Below are positions 9,624 to 16,763 of a DNA stretch of 64,000 bases, piece by piece. Position 1 is the stretch's first letter; each line of letters starts with the position of its first letter. Made by a program: the position numbers and the translations under genes. Source of the stretch: Caproicibacterium sp. BJN0003 (GTDB lineage Bacteria > Bacillota > Clostridia > Oscillospirales > Acutalibacteraceae); contig NZ_CP111108.1 in assembly GCF_026314295.1 (NCBI RefSeq), forward strand, positions 1,674,001-1,738,000. Reading direction: 5' to 3'. A model generated the notes under the pieces. It saw only the letters and a list, made by a program, of their open reading frames with translations, did no database searches and was not told where the DNA came from.

Positions 9624-10094
9624 TTAATTCCCCGAGGCCGTCTTTGCCATTCTGAAATTTGTCAGGGAAACGCCTCCTCTGATTACGATGTTTTCGGCTT
9701 GCACAGTGTATCCAAGCTTTTCAAAAAAGGGCCTGGCCGTAATGGATGCGTACGTTTCAAAACAAACGACATTTTCATCTATGGCGCGGCGCTCCAATTC
9801 TTTTACCAGCGCTGTTGCAAGCCCTTCACCTTGATAATCTTTGTGGACATAGAGCCTGTCCAGATAGCCATTCCTGTCCATATCGGCAAAACCCGCAATC
9901 ACACCGCTTTGCACAGCCACCAAAGTGGTGTGCTCTAAGAAGGAGCGATTCCATTCGTCCAAATCGACATCCCCAGTGGCCCAAGCGTCAAGCTGCTCTT
10001 TTGTGTAGTCCTTCGTATTGACTGTATGAACGGTATCGTAAAATAATTGTGCCAGCAAAGGGCAATCGTCAGGCTTGTATTCTCTGATTATCAT
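9624..10094 (-). CDS. GNAT family N-acetyltransferase
   Basis: 156 residues. It begins MIIREYKPDDCPLLAQLF, typical of GNAT beta1-alpha1. The acetyl-CoA loop is DYQGEGLATALVKEL (Q-x-x-G-x-A, about residues 88-102), and the C-terminal FETYASITARPFFEKLGY is motif B. It is most like the PhnO/YafP type with an unknown small acceptor. The gene ends 30 bases upstream of the VanZ-like start and lies downstream of the LUD-domain gene, so the three may be one operon. A decayed partial copy lies beyond the VanZ gene. Confidence 0.85.
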   Translation of the reverse strand: MIIREYKPDDCPLLAQLFYDTVHTVNTKDYTKEQLDAWATGDVDLDEWNRSFLEHTTLVAVQSGVIAGFADMDRNGYLDRLYVHKDYQGEGLATALVKELERRAIDENVVCFETYASITARPFFEKLGYTVQAENIVIRGGVSLTNFRMAKTASGN

Positions 10095-10129
10095 AGTACC
10101 CGCCTCATGATCCGAAATCTCCTTTAACT

Positions 10130-10747
10130 TTAATAGCCATAATTTCCATCAATGAATATGACCTTAATTCGTTCCTTCTCAAATTGACCGGTTATCAGTA
10201 CGAAATCATTGCAAATCCGCTGGGAATGATGACAATCAATACACCGGCCCAATGTTGTACACGGTGTTTCTTTTCCAAGCCGTTTTGCATCCAGCGGTGC
10301 GGCAATCTGGCGGGTACGCAGAATGGCATCATCTACTGATTTTACGATCTTATTCGTTCCTATAACAGCAATCACCTGTCTTGGCCCATAGATAATCGGC
10401 GCAACACGACTGCCGTTTCCATCAATATTAAACAGTTTGCCGTCCGCTGTTACTGCATTGATTCCCGTTAGAAAGGTATCCGCGCGGAAGTTCTTAAGAT
10501 AAAGCTCCCGTTTTTCCTCGTGGCCCAAACCTTCCTGGTGCTTATCTAGAAAATTGTAATAATGATTCCTGACATATTCGTACACGCCGGTCTGCTCCAG
10601 CGTGACGGAATCACCGCAGCCCACGGTCTGCCCTTCGGGCATCAATTTCCGAATCAACTCATGTAACTGAAAGATGGATTCCACATAGTATCCGGCTATG
10701 TGATTTTTTCCTAAATTGTCTATTGTCTCTTTGATGGTATCCTGCAT
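10130..10747 (-). CDS. LUD-domain lactate utilisation-like protein (LutC/YkgG family)
   Basis: 205 residues with features of the LUD domain (PF02589): TVGCGDSVTLEQTG near residue 42, FLTGINAVTADGKLFNIDG near 105, and VIAVIGTNKIVKSVDDAI. LutC works with LutA and LutB in lactate oxidation in Bacillus; those partners are absent here, and stand-alone YkgG-like genes of this type are common in Clostridia. A cluster of Cys residues (CTTLGRCIDCHHSQRIC) near 160-180 could bind a metal or Fe-S centre and is typical of this subgroup. The reaction is unknown. Confidence 0.85.
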   Translation of the reverse strand: MQDTIKETIDNLGKNHIAGYYVESIFQLHELIRKLMPEGQTVGCGDSVTLEQTGVYEYVRNHYYNFLDKHQEGLGHEEKRELYLKNFRADTFLTGINAVTADGKLFNIDGNGSRVAPIIYGPRQVIAVIGTNKIVKSVDDAILRTRQIAAPLDAKRLGKETPCTTLGRCIDCHHSQRICNDFVLITGQFEKERIKVIFIDGNYGY

Positions 10748-10822
10748 ATTTCTCTCCCCAAGCGCTTATCGACACACGAATATCCCGACCTGTTCCCATG
10801 TACACGCCAAAACTCAAAAAAC

Positions 10823-10911
10823 ATCAATCCTGTACTCTCGCCAAGTCCCAAAAACGCGAAACATCTATCCTGTCCTATCACGAAAGCCCAGTATCAATCC
10901 TGTTCTCTCGC
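10823..10911. repeat. Degenerate direct repeats at the left edge of the mobile block
   Basis: The 11-mer ATCAATCCTGT occurs at 10823 and 10893, with a one-mismatch copy (ATCTATCCTGT) at 10863. Two copies are followed by CTCTCGC. The stretch from 10748 to 11027 carries no convincing gene; the short plus-strand frame through the repeats is judged fortuitous. Confidence 0.5.
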
Positions 10912-10948
10912 GAACGGAATCCGACCCGATAGACTGATTCCCATGAAC

Positions 10949-11041
10949 GGGTAAAATCACGTTCTGAGTGTACAGTATAAAAACGCAAAATCACAGAAAT
11001 GGCTTATATACTGGGGTTTCTGTACACTCAGTCTTTTACCC
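10949..11041. repeat. Nested inverted repeat beside the rlmD-type 3' remnant
   Basis: CTGAGTGTACAG at 10964-10975 pairs perfectly with CTGTACACTCAG at 11020-11031. Outside it GGGTAAAA (10949-10956) pairs with TTTTACCC (11034-11041). The interior contains AAAATCACAGAAAT, which matches AAAATCACGGAAAT just downstream of the intact rlmD at 26904-26917. It may be a terminator relic of an rlmD-like gene, part of an attachment site, or both. Confidence 0.6.
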
Positions 11042-11150
11042 TTGACATCAATACTACGCACTCGACGTGTTTTGAGATGAATTCATAGCTGTCAAAGGAC
11101 AATTTCCATTTTCCTTTTTTACTGAATTCTCTTTGAGGGAACATATCTAC
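11028..11150 (-). pseudogene. Remnant of an rlmD-type gene 3' end (probable attachment-site scar)
   Basis: The minus strand encodes VDMFPQ, then 21 unrelated residues, then KHVECVVLMSRVKD and a stop. The intact RlmD in this window ends VDMFPRTPHVETVVLLSRVEK. The nucleotides for HVE(C/T)VVL(M/L)SRV agree in about 26 of 32 positions, and the similarity continues past the stop. The 3' end of rumA/rlmD-type genes is a known integration site of conjugative elements, so this is best read as the displaced target end or an att site of the block extending to rlmD. Confidence 0.65.
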
Positions 11151-11216
11151 TGTGGACTTTCGTATGTGGGAAGATATCCATTATTATATCAACTATGATG
11201 CCAGGAGGGTCTTTTG

Positions 11217-12122
11217 TTATTCCTCATTGTTTCCACCACGCGGGTATGGATCCTTATCTTTCCATTTAACACTACCATCTTTATAATGATAATGTTGACC
11301 ATGTCCTCTCACTGTCTGTTCATTCGGGGAAGAACGCTCCGAGGATTCTGAAGTGTCCTGATCTACAGGATAGTATTTATATGAATCCTCATACTCAGCA
11401 CGGTCATCATCTGACCATCCGTATTCTGAATTTGATGAACCGCTCCTTGATGATTCTTTGGCAGCAACTACAGCCACTGTAGCCACAAATGTTCCAACGA
11501 CCTTTATTGCTTTCATTGCATTCGGATGTTTATCTGAAAATTCTATAATTGTTTTACTTATGGTTTTGAAACCGCTCTTCAATTTCGGTACAAATCCCTG
11601 CTTCGTTATGTCTTCAATGTTATTAGGTGGTACGGTCTCGTGTAGAGATTCATATTTTTTGTCTGACTCTGCCTTTTTCTGAACTCCACTTACAGACTCT
11701 TGATTAACTTTTTTCTCGATTTCTGGTTTATTTTGTGCTTCGTTTACAGGATCGGCTAATTGTATTGTTTCGCATTGAATAAATTTCCCATCTCCAAAGT
11801 CAGTCTTTTCTTTTGTAACAGGATTAAAATGCCAATTAGTCGGATTTCTCCAATCCCCATCGTGGGCCTCTAAATGTTCTGCTCTTGTTAGGAACTGAAT
11901 ATTTCCGGGATCTCCTTGATATTCTGGATATCTTTCCACACTTTTCATATGCTGTCCTTGAAAAGCTACACCATTCTCATCATAGGCTTTACCTTTATCA
12001 AGAATATCTTTCTGTTGTTGGGCAGTCCATTCTCTTGTCCCTTTTCCTTCTTGGACAAGTTCCTGCTCCTTATTCCATGCCGCAAGTATCGCCTTGTTAG
12101 ATTCTGCTGTTCTTCTCGACAT
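11217..12122 (-). CDS. HNH-type nuclease/toxin-like protein
   Basis: 301 residues from the ATG at 12122, which has AGGTGG eight bases upstream; four extra codons upstream are unlikely. Residues about 50-110 contain GQHMKSVERYPEYQGDPGN, then IQFLTRAEHLEAHDGDW, a pattern of His and Asn residues seen in HNH/endonuclease VII-like toxin domains of polymorphic toxins. A hydrophobic segment near 190-215 (VVGTFVATVAVVAA) may cross a membrane. The C-terminus is hydrophilic and Ser/Asp/Tyr-rich. There is no secretion leader, so delivery is unclear. It follows a SMI1/KNR4 gene by four bases, the usual family of immunity proteins for such nucleases. Confidence 0.6.
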   Translation of the reverse strand: MSRRTAESNKAILAAWNKEQELVQEGKGTREWTAQQQKDILDKGKAYDENGVAFQGQHMKSVERYPEYQGDPGNIQFLTRAEHLEAHDGDWRNPTNWHFNPVTKEKTDFGDGKFIQCETIQLADPVNEAQNKPEIEKKVNQESVSGVQKKAESDKKYESLHETVPPNNIEDITKQGFVPKLKSGFKTISKTIIEFSDKHPNAMKAIKVVGTFVATVAVVAAKESSRSGSSNSEYGWSDDDRAEYEDSYKYYPVDQDTSESSERSSPNEQTVRGHGQHYHYKDGSVKWKDKDPYPRGGNNEE

Positions 12123-12126
12123 ATAA

Positions 12127-12552
12127 TCAACCACCTATGCCAAGCAAATCATGCAGATGTTTAAGAAAGACTATAAAATCATCATAAATTTCATCGTCTT
12201 CTATCCTTCCAGCTTCTTGATTATATATAGCTATTTTTTCGCTATTTTTTGCGCAGATGATTGGGTCGCCTGATGCTAAAGCCCCAATGACGATATAATC
12301 ATCGTTTGGTCGTGAATTATCATTTACATTAATCACTGGCTTGTGTTCAATTCCATATAATTGAATACCTGCTGGCAAAAAGAACTCACCACCATCAGAA
12401 AGCTGCAGCCATTCTTTGTATTTGGATGGAAAAACGACATTATTTTCTTGTTCAAAGGTTGTGATTTTTTCTTCTGTAGTCGCCTCATGAAAAATCATTT
12501 TCCCCTGTGTACTTAATTCATCAATAATTAGCTTTAATTCTCCAGAAACCAT
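12127..12552 (-). CDS. SMI1/KNR4 family protein, probable immunity to the adjacent nuclease
   Basis: 141 residues with the SMI1/KNR4 signature: ENNVVFPSKYKEWLQLSDGG (about 34-53), then GIQLYGI and DDYIVIGALASGDPIICA. The C-terminal YDDFIVFLKHL is the closing helix. SMI1-superfamily proteins are widespread immunity proteins that bind and block nuclease toxins. It sits between an xre gene and the nuclease in one minus-strand operon, so neutralising that nuclease is the natural inference. Immunity upstream of toxin is less common than the reverse. Confidence 0.75.
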   Translation of the reverse strand: MVSGELKLIIDELSTQGKMIFHEATTEEKITTFEQENNVVFPSKYKEWLQLSDGGEFFLPAGIQLYGIEHKPVINVNDNSRPNDDYIVIGALASGDPIICAKNSEKIAIYNQEAGRIEDDEIYDDFIVFLKHLHDLLGIGG

Positions 12553-12564
12553 TGTTTTCCTCCT

Positions 12565-12789
12565 TCACTCGTTACCCGTCTTTATTTCTTCTCCATCTGG
12601 TAAAATAAATGCCTGCACAAACTTGACACCTAGCACATCAGCAATGGCCTTCAACTCATCCAAGGTAACTGTTTCTCGTTGTAATTTTTTATTGAAATTC
12701 TGTGTAGTCTGGCCAATACGTCTAGCAAGTTCAGAAACGCTTATATTCATTTTCTCACACAGTTCTTTAATCATTTCTGCCGTAGTCAT
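12565..12789 (-). CDS. XRE-type helix-turn-helix regulator, copy 1
   Basis: 74 residues from the ATG at 12789, preceded by TTGGAGGTGCTGT; the upstream extension to 12846 overlaps the promoter. The HTH is MNISVSELARRIGQTTQNFN (about 13-32), with the recognition helix at the end. Residues 1-67 are identical to the copy at 17622-17843, and only the last few differ. It heads the SMI1/nuclease operon and is likely autoregulatory, given the AACCATTTGGTT palindrome between its -35 and -10 boxes. Confidence 0.85.
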   Translation of the reverse strand: MTTAEMIKELCEKMNISVSELARRIGQTTQNFNKKLQRETVTLDELKAIADVLGVKFVQAFILPDGEEIKTGNE

Positions 12790-12817
12790 ACAGCACCTCC
12801 AAGTTAACGCTAAGAAT

Positions 12818-12846
12818 ATTATAAACCATTTGGTTGATAAATACAA
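12818..12846 (-). promoter_or_regulatory. xre copy 1 promoter with internal operator
   Basis: On the minus strand the -35 is TTGTAT (12846-12841), the spacer is 17 bases and the -10 is TATAAT (12823-12818). The spacer holds the inverted repeat AACCATTTGGTT (12824-12835), a likely XRE binding site. Confidence 0.8.
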
Positions 12847-12877
12847 TAGTTATTAAAATATTATTATAATCAGCAAG

Positions 12878-12915
12878 CAAAAAAAAAACCACAACTCTAC
12901 TGTAGAGTCATGGGC
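12878..12915 (-). terminator. Terminator of the recombinase gene remnant
   Basis: The minus strand reads CCCATGACTCTAC, then GTAGAGTTGTGG, then a run of ten T. An equivalent hairpin sits at 17932-17969 in the second copy. Confidence 0.75.
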
Positions 12916-12931
12916 TATTTACTTTGGGTTT

Positions 12932-13167
12932 TCATATTTCCATTTCGATTCCAGATTTGAATGCTATGACGAAGTGGTCTTCATACACAGTAACGTTCTG
13001 GATTATTTTCCTTACAAGTTTATCGTCATATTCTAAGGTGCGGAATTTGTTCTTGCCGATAAATTCAATCAGCTCATTGATTCGCTCGTTCTCGCCACTA
13101 AGGGAGGCATCTTCTACTAAAAGGAACTGTCGCTTGTCTCTCAGCTCATCAATCTCTTCTGCTATGC
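12932..13167 (-). pseudogene. 3' remnant of a large serine recombinase gene
   Basis: The minus strand encodes a C-terminus running from [17 protein letters not shown] to FVIAFKSGIEMEI and a stop, with no catalytic domain. It matches codon for codon the end of the recombinase at 17986-19548, at a constant offset of 5,054 bp. Upstream an in-frame stop and unrelated sequence mark the breakpoint near 13165. This copy keeps TTA where the other has TAA, which shows that the other carries a nonsense change. Confidence 0.85.
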
Positions 13168-13298
13168 TTAATCATTAGACTCAGAGTATCTACAGTCTAG
13201 CTTGGAAGGGTTCTCTTCTATATAAAATGATAGCTCCTTGTATATTTCATTATAAAATAGAGCTTTTACGACATCCTTAAAAGAGTTTATTTCCCCAT
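13168..13298 (-). pseudogene. Small mobile-element gene inactivated by a one-base frameshift
   Basis: A ribosome site TTGGAGGA precedes ATGGGGAAATAA, which stops at once. Shifting one base after the ATG opens a frame of about 40 codons (EINSFKDVVKALFYNEIYKE ... SKLDCRYSESND) ending at 13168. Loss of one G from a G run would explain this. No function is recognised. The gene follows the YdbC-like gene directly. Confidence 0.5.
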
Positions 13299-13308
13299 TC
13301 CTCCAACT

Positions 13309-13560
13309 CTAAAGTTCCATTTCATTAAGTAACTCCCTAAGCTTTTTAAGTTCTTCTACGCTTAAGGTTACACCTTTGCCCATCTTCTCATGTTCCGGCG
13401 ACCAATCCCTGATGTCGTATTTAGGCTCCCTGTCATTCCAGCTGATTAAATTCAGTTCCTTTGACCAGCCTCTATTGTTTTCTGAAAGAATGCCCACGGT
13501 TTCTTTGATTTCATATTTAATATCTGCCTTGTCTTTCACCTCCTTTTTTACTAGTAACAT
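13309..13560 (-). CDS. YdbC/PC4-like DNA-binding protein, normal start codon lost
   Basis: The product is KYEIKETVGILSENNRGW, then KELNLISWNDREPKYDIRDW, then a helix VTLSVEELKKLRELL: the PC4/YdbC fold (PF02229), a ssDNA-binding transcription cofactor common in Gram-positive conjugative elements. The family usually begins M-ADIKYEI. Here the codon before ADIKYEI (13530-13528) is AAG, although a perfect AAGGAGGTGA lies eight bases upstream. The ATG appears mutated to AAG, so translation would need an upstream ATG (13560) without a ribosome site. Probably not or poorly expressed. Confidence 0.7.
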   Translation of the reverse strand: MLLVKKEVKDKADIKYEIKETVGILSENNRGWSKELNLISWNDREPKYDIRDWSPEHEKMGKGVTLSVEELKKLRELLNEMEL

Positions 13561-13608
13561 ATTCCCGTACAAACGGCTATTTATCAAATTTTATAGCATT
13601 ATTTCGCC

Positions 13609-13764
13609 TTAAAAAGGTGTGAACTTTTCTATATTGTAACAAGTGATTTCTTCATATTCTTCAAGTGAAATTAGACCTAATAAATACATTTCTGCAAGTA
13701 TTTCACTTGAAATATAATATGCTGATTCTTTTTCTACATTTTCATAAGTTATTTGACTATTCAT
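13609..13764 (-). CDS. Small SHOCT-like protein
   Basis: 51 residues. The ATG at 13764 follows GGAGGG with good spacing. The middle (SSEILAEMYLLGLISLEEYE) matches the helix-turn pattern 'lh.lGlIs.eEYe.i' of short SHOCT-like domains, and it resembles the 73-residue protein next to the prophage recombinases. Its function is unknown; it lies among decayed conjugative-element genes. Confidence 0.65.
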   Translation of the reverse strand: MNSQITYENVEKESAYYISSEILAEMYLLGLISLEEYEEITCYNIEKFTPF

Positions 13765-13833
13765 TTTTCCCTCCATGTCCAATATTTATTCTTCACTATC
13801 CCTAGGACATCTGAGGTATTTTTGAGTAAAAAA

Positions 13834-13870
13834 AAAATAAGACCTACGAAAAAAACTCGTAAGTCATTAT
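13834..13870 (-). terminator. Terminator after the 336-residue membrane protein gene
   Basis: The minus strand reads GACTTACGA, a short loop, TCGTAGGTC, then a T-rich tail of about ten bases. It closes the gene at 13956-14966. Confidence 0.75.
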
Positions 13871-13955
13871 GTTAAAGAATTAATATTATTTTTTATTTCA
13901 ACAAACTGACATTTATCAGTCAATACAAATCCCTTTGAACGAAAGTTTTACTAAT

Positions 13956-14966
13956 TTATTTTTTGTGGAGAGCATTTTTCCAAGTCTTTCCCTGGTTTAA
14001 AGATTCATAATTGGTTTGATTATTATTAATATCCGTAAATCTTAAATGTATTTTTCCTTCAGAATCAATTTCTCCCTCAACTTTAGGAGATGTATCTGGA
14101 GCATCAGAAATATAAATCATCCTATTTTCCTCAATTCTTACAAAATACCATAGACTTCTAGCCATAGCCCTATCAACCTCTATAAGTCCATAGTTAGAAT
14201 TTGGTATTATGATAGCATTTTCAAGAGATAAACTATCTAATATTTCTTGTTTAGTTAGTGGTTTATGAATGGTATCTTTCGCAGGAAGCGTAGGAGAATA
14301 ATTTTCCTCATAGACAATAGGCTTGCCCTCAGAGTCTAAATTATCATGTTGAACATCCCTATCACTATCTCCTAAGGAAACTTTTACTACATCCCATGTC
14401 CCAGTCCCAAGTTCATCCAACATCGCAAGGCTAACCCTATTTCCATCCCACTTTATCCAGTACTTACCTGCTGAAATTGGTGCAAATCCATCATCGAGGG
14501 AGGTTTCTGCGCCTAAATCTTCAATAAATAAAGGATTTATCCTTTCAAATAAACTTACATTTGACAAAAGCAAGAGCGAAGCCTCATCAACTACTAGCGT
14601 ATGTTTTTTATCAGGGGAAATAAAAGTATAGTAGGTACTTACAAGATGACCACCTAAAAAAATTAAAGACCCAAATAAGAATCCTGCAATTAATAAAATC
14701 CAGCCTGTTACCAGAATAACTCTAGCAATGTTACTAGAATATTTCTTCCAAAATAGCTTTAGAAAAAAGATAAGCCAAGCTACAATCATCAGTAAAAGAA
14801 TAAATAGGACATCTCCTTGCCTTAATTGTAACCCAAAGAAATCAATTAATATTCTATAACCAGTCCTACTTTTTATATATAAAAGTATCATGGAAAATAC
14901 TAGCCATATTAATGTTATTGCTGATAGAATGTATGTTTTTATCTTGTTATTTTTTACTTTTACCAT
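13956..14966 (-). CDS. Uncharacterised membrane protein with extracytoplasmic C-terminal domain
   Basis: 336 residues. Three hydrophobic helices lie near 12-32, 48-70 and 80-108. The remaining ~225 residues are soluble and presumably outside the membrane, beginning ISPDKKHTLVVDEASLLLL, a beta-rich start reminiscent of DUF5412-type proteins, which I cannot confirm. It has its own terminator and lies in the cargo between the two xre/recombinase repeats. No enzymatic motif is visible. The AT-rich composition matches the rest of the cargo. Confidence 0.5.
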   Translation of the reverse strand: MVKVKNNKIKTYILSAITLIWLVFSMILLYIKSRTGYRILIDFFGLQLRQGDVLFILLLMIVAWLIFFLKLFWKKYSSNIARVILVTGWILLIAGFLFGSLIFLGGHLVSTYYTFISPDKKHTLVVDEASLLLLSNVSLFERINPLFIEDLGAETSLDDGFAPISAGKYWIKWDGNRVSLAMLDELGTGTWDVVKVSLGDSDRDVQHDNLDSEGKPIVYEENYSPTLPAKDTIHKPLTKQEILDSLSLENAIIIPNSNYGLIEVDRAMARSLWYFVRIEENRMIYISDAPDTSPKVEGEIDSEGKIHLRFTDINNNQTNYESLNQGKTWKNALHKK

Positions 14967-15006
14967 GTTTTTATCCTCTAAATTCTAATTTGTATTTATT
15001 ATACCA

Positions 15007-15050
15007 TAAAAAATAAGCCTACAGATTTTACTCCGTAGTCTTAGTATATT
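15007..15050 (-). terminator. Terminator after the exonuclease gene
   Basis: The minus strand reads GACTACGGA, a loop, TCTGTAGGC, then TTATTTTTTAT. It closes the xre-280aa-exonuclease operon. Confidence 0.7.
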
Positions 15051-15083
15051 TTTATATTAACTTATTAACTTCGTTTTGAACCT

Positions 15084-16700
15084 CTAAATATCCTCTTTTT
15101 TGTTCGCTTTTAGAAAATCAGATTTTTCCTTAGCTATCCGCTCTGCCTCTTGTTTAGCAAATAATAGCTTAATTGCCTTATCCCTACGAGCCTCTAAAGT
15201 ACCAACATCGTGCCGTGTTTTACGTATAATTCCTTCATCAAGAATGATAATTTCATTATCGTAATCCTTAATTTTTCGATAAGCTTTAGCATAAGAATCA
15301 TATAGCGCAGGAGCATCATAGCCGTTATATCGAGCTTTATCAAAAAGTGCAATAGCTTCATCTACTTTGCCATTTTTCCTAGCAGTTTCTCCACGCTCCC
15401 AATATGGATAACCTGCATCAAATCCTTTCTCCCAATTCCCTATATTTCGTATCTTGTTTAATGAAACTCGATTATGCAACCCGTTAATAATTACATCTTC
15501 TCTAGATATCACTTTTTCAATATTTAGGTTAACTTCAGTCTCATCATATCCACGATTTTTTGCATCGAATAATAACTCTTTCATCGCTGATTTTGAAATA
15601 GATTTCAGCATACTAAGGCTTTGCTCTGCTTCTTTTTTAGTATAATTACTAACACTCATATATTCATTCATAGAATTATAACAATCGCTATAAGCACTGA
15701 AAATATAATTTGAAAGAGGCGTTAAGTCAAAGGGGCTACGAAAATAGACTCGCACATTTGTTGTACCGCCTTCACTTACAGTACAAGGTTCTATAGGTAA
15801 ATCAATTCCATTTGTAGCATCTTTTCTAATAATGATGTAATTTCCCTTCTTAGCAAACTTAAACTTTAAGAATGTATATAGACAAGTTACATCGACATAA
15901 TTATTACTGTTTTTTCGATACCTGATCCAACTGGTGTCACATCCTTTTTTCTCAATAATATCTTGAATAAAAGCACAAACTTCAAGTTCTTTTATGTCTG
16001 GAGTCATCTTTTCTATTTGCTTTTTTTGTTCTTCCAACGACTCCTCAATAATATCTAAAACACCCCAAAGGATCTTTCCACATGTATCTGCATCTGATTC
16101 TGCTCTATGGGCAGTGTCATTTTTTAATCCGAAATATTCCGCTACAGTCTCTTGCTTATGATTTACAATGCCTTTTATATGTTTTCTAGAGAGACTCAGC
16201 GTATCAACATACTTAATTTTTGCATCATACCCAAGCCTAGAAAATGTGTTACTTAAAAATCCAAAATCGAAATTTGCATTGTGTGCACACATAGCGATTT
16301 TTCCTTCTAGTGCATCTCCCAAAAATTCTACTAACCGGGGGTAAACTTCCTGCTCACTTGGAGCAGAGTTTAGCATTTCATTACTTATATTATTTATAGC
16401 CGAAGCTGAGGATGTAATTCTAACTTTTGGATTGATAAGAGTTCCGAATGATTGAATTGGAACTCCTTCTTCAAATAGCACTGCACCAATCTCTACAATT
16501 CTATCTGAAGAAGAATTTAGGCCAGTTGTTTCCACATCAAAAGCGATAAAAGTTTTACGAATCTCATCTACATTTGATATGTCCACATCCAATTTTTCAG
16601 CAAAAAATTTACCAGTACGAAAGGGACTAGAAACCAGCTGATGATCAACTTGCTTACTAACCTTTCCTTGTTTTTTCTTTAGAAAATCAAATAATCCCAC
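15084..16700 (-). CDS. DEDDh 3'-5' exonuclease with uncharacterised C-terminal region
   Basis: 538 residues from the GTG at 16700, which lies eight bases after AGGGAGG and gives the common opening xGLFDFLKKK; a GTG at 16718 is six codons upstream. Residues about 45-215 are a DnaQ/PolC-type exonuclease: FIAFDVETTGL (Asp, Glu), HNANFDFGFL (Asp) and HRAESDAD (His, Asp). The middle (about 235-350) is unfamiliar and beta-rich. Near 440-480 is a tetratricopeptide-like stretch (GRNGKVDEAIALFDKARYNG-like), then a charged C-terminus. It follows the 280-residue gene in an operon headed by xre copy 2. A nucleic-acid processing role, perhaps in defence, is inferred. Confidence 0.75.
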   Translation of the reverse strand: MGLFDFLKKKQGKVSKQVDHQLVSSPFRTGKFFAEKLDVDISNVDEIRKTFIAFDVETTGLNSSSDRIVEIGAVLFEEGVPIQSFGTLINPKVRITSSASAINNISNEMLNSAPSEQEVYPRLVEFLGDALEGKIAMCAHNANFDFGFLSNTFSRLGYDAKIKYVDTLSLSRKHIKGIVNHKQETVAEYFGLKNDTAHRAESDADTCGKILWGVLDIIEESLEEQKKQIEKMTPDIKELEVCAFIQDIIEKKGCDTSWIRYRKNSNNYVDVTCLYTFLKFKFAKKGNYIIIRKDATNGIDLPIEPCTVSEGGTTNVRVYFRSPFDLTPLSNYIFSAYSDCYNSMNEYMSVSNYTKKEAEQSLSMLKSISKSAMKELLFDAKNRGYDETEVNLNIEKVISREDVIINGLHNRVSLNKIRNIGNWEKGFDAGYPYWERGETARKNGKVDEAIALFDKARYNGYDAPALYDSYAKAYRKIKDYDNEIIILDEGIIRKTRHDVGTLEARRDKAIKLLFAKQEAERIAKEKSDFLKANKKEDI

Positions 16701-16763
16701 TATTATTTCCTCCCTCACAAATTTTATCCAGACTCGCTTTTTACGATGCCTTTTTCTTATATT

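Larger units (their letters stand above)
12592..13167. repeat. Direct repeat, copy 1 (xre plus recombinase 3' end)
   Basis: This ~576-bp block is repeated at 17646-18221 with a constant spacing of 5,054 bp. The xre part and its promoter are almost identical; the recombinase part has diverged more. The repeats enclose the genes from the YdbC-like protein to the 280-residue protein. Confidence 0.85.

Noticed and set aside
10716-10937. 73-codon plus-strand frame through the left-edge repeats
   Set aside because: No ribosome site, overlaps the start of the LUD gene on the other strand, and the residues follow the DNA repeats.
12623-12856. 77-codon frame antisense to xre (also at 17677-17910)
   Set aside because: Repeated only because the xre block is repeated; it has no ribosome site and covers the xre promoter.
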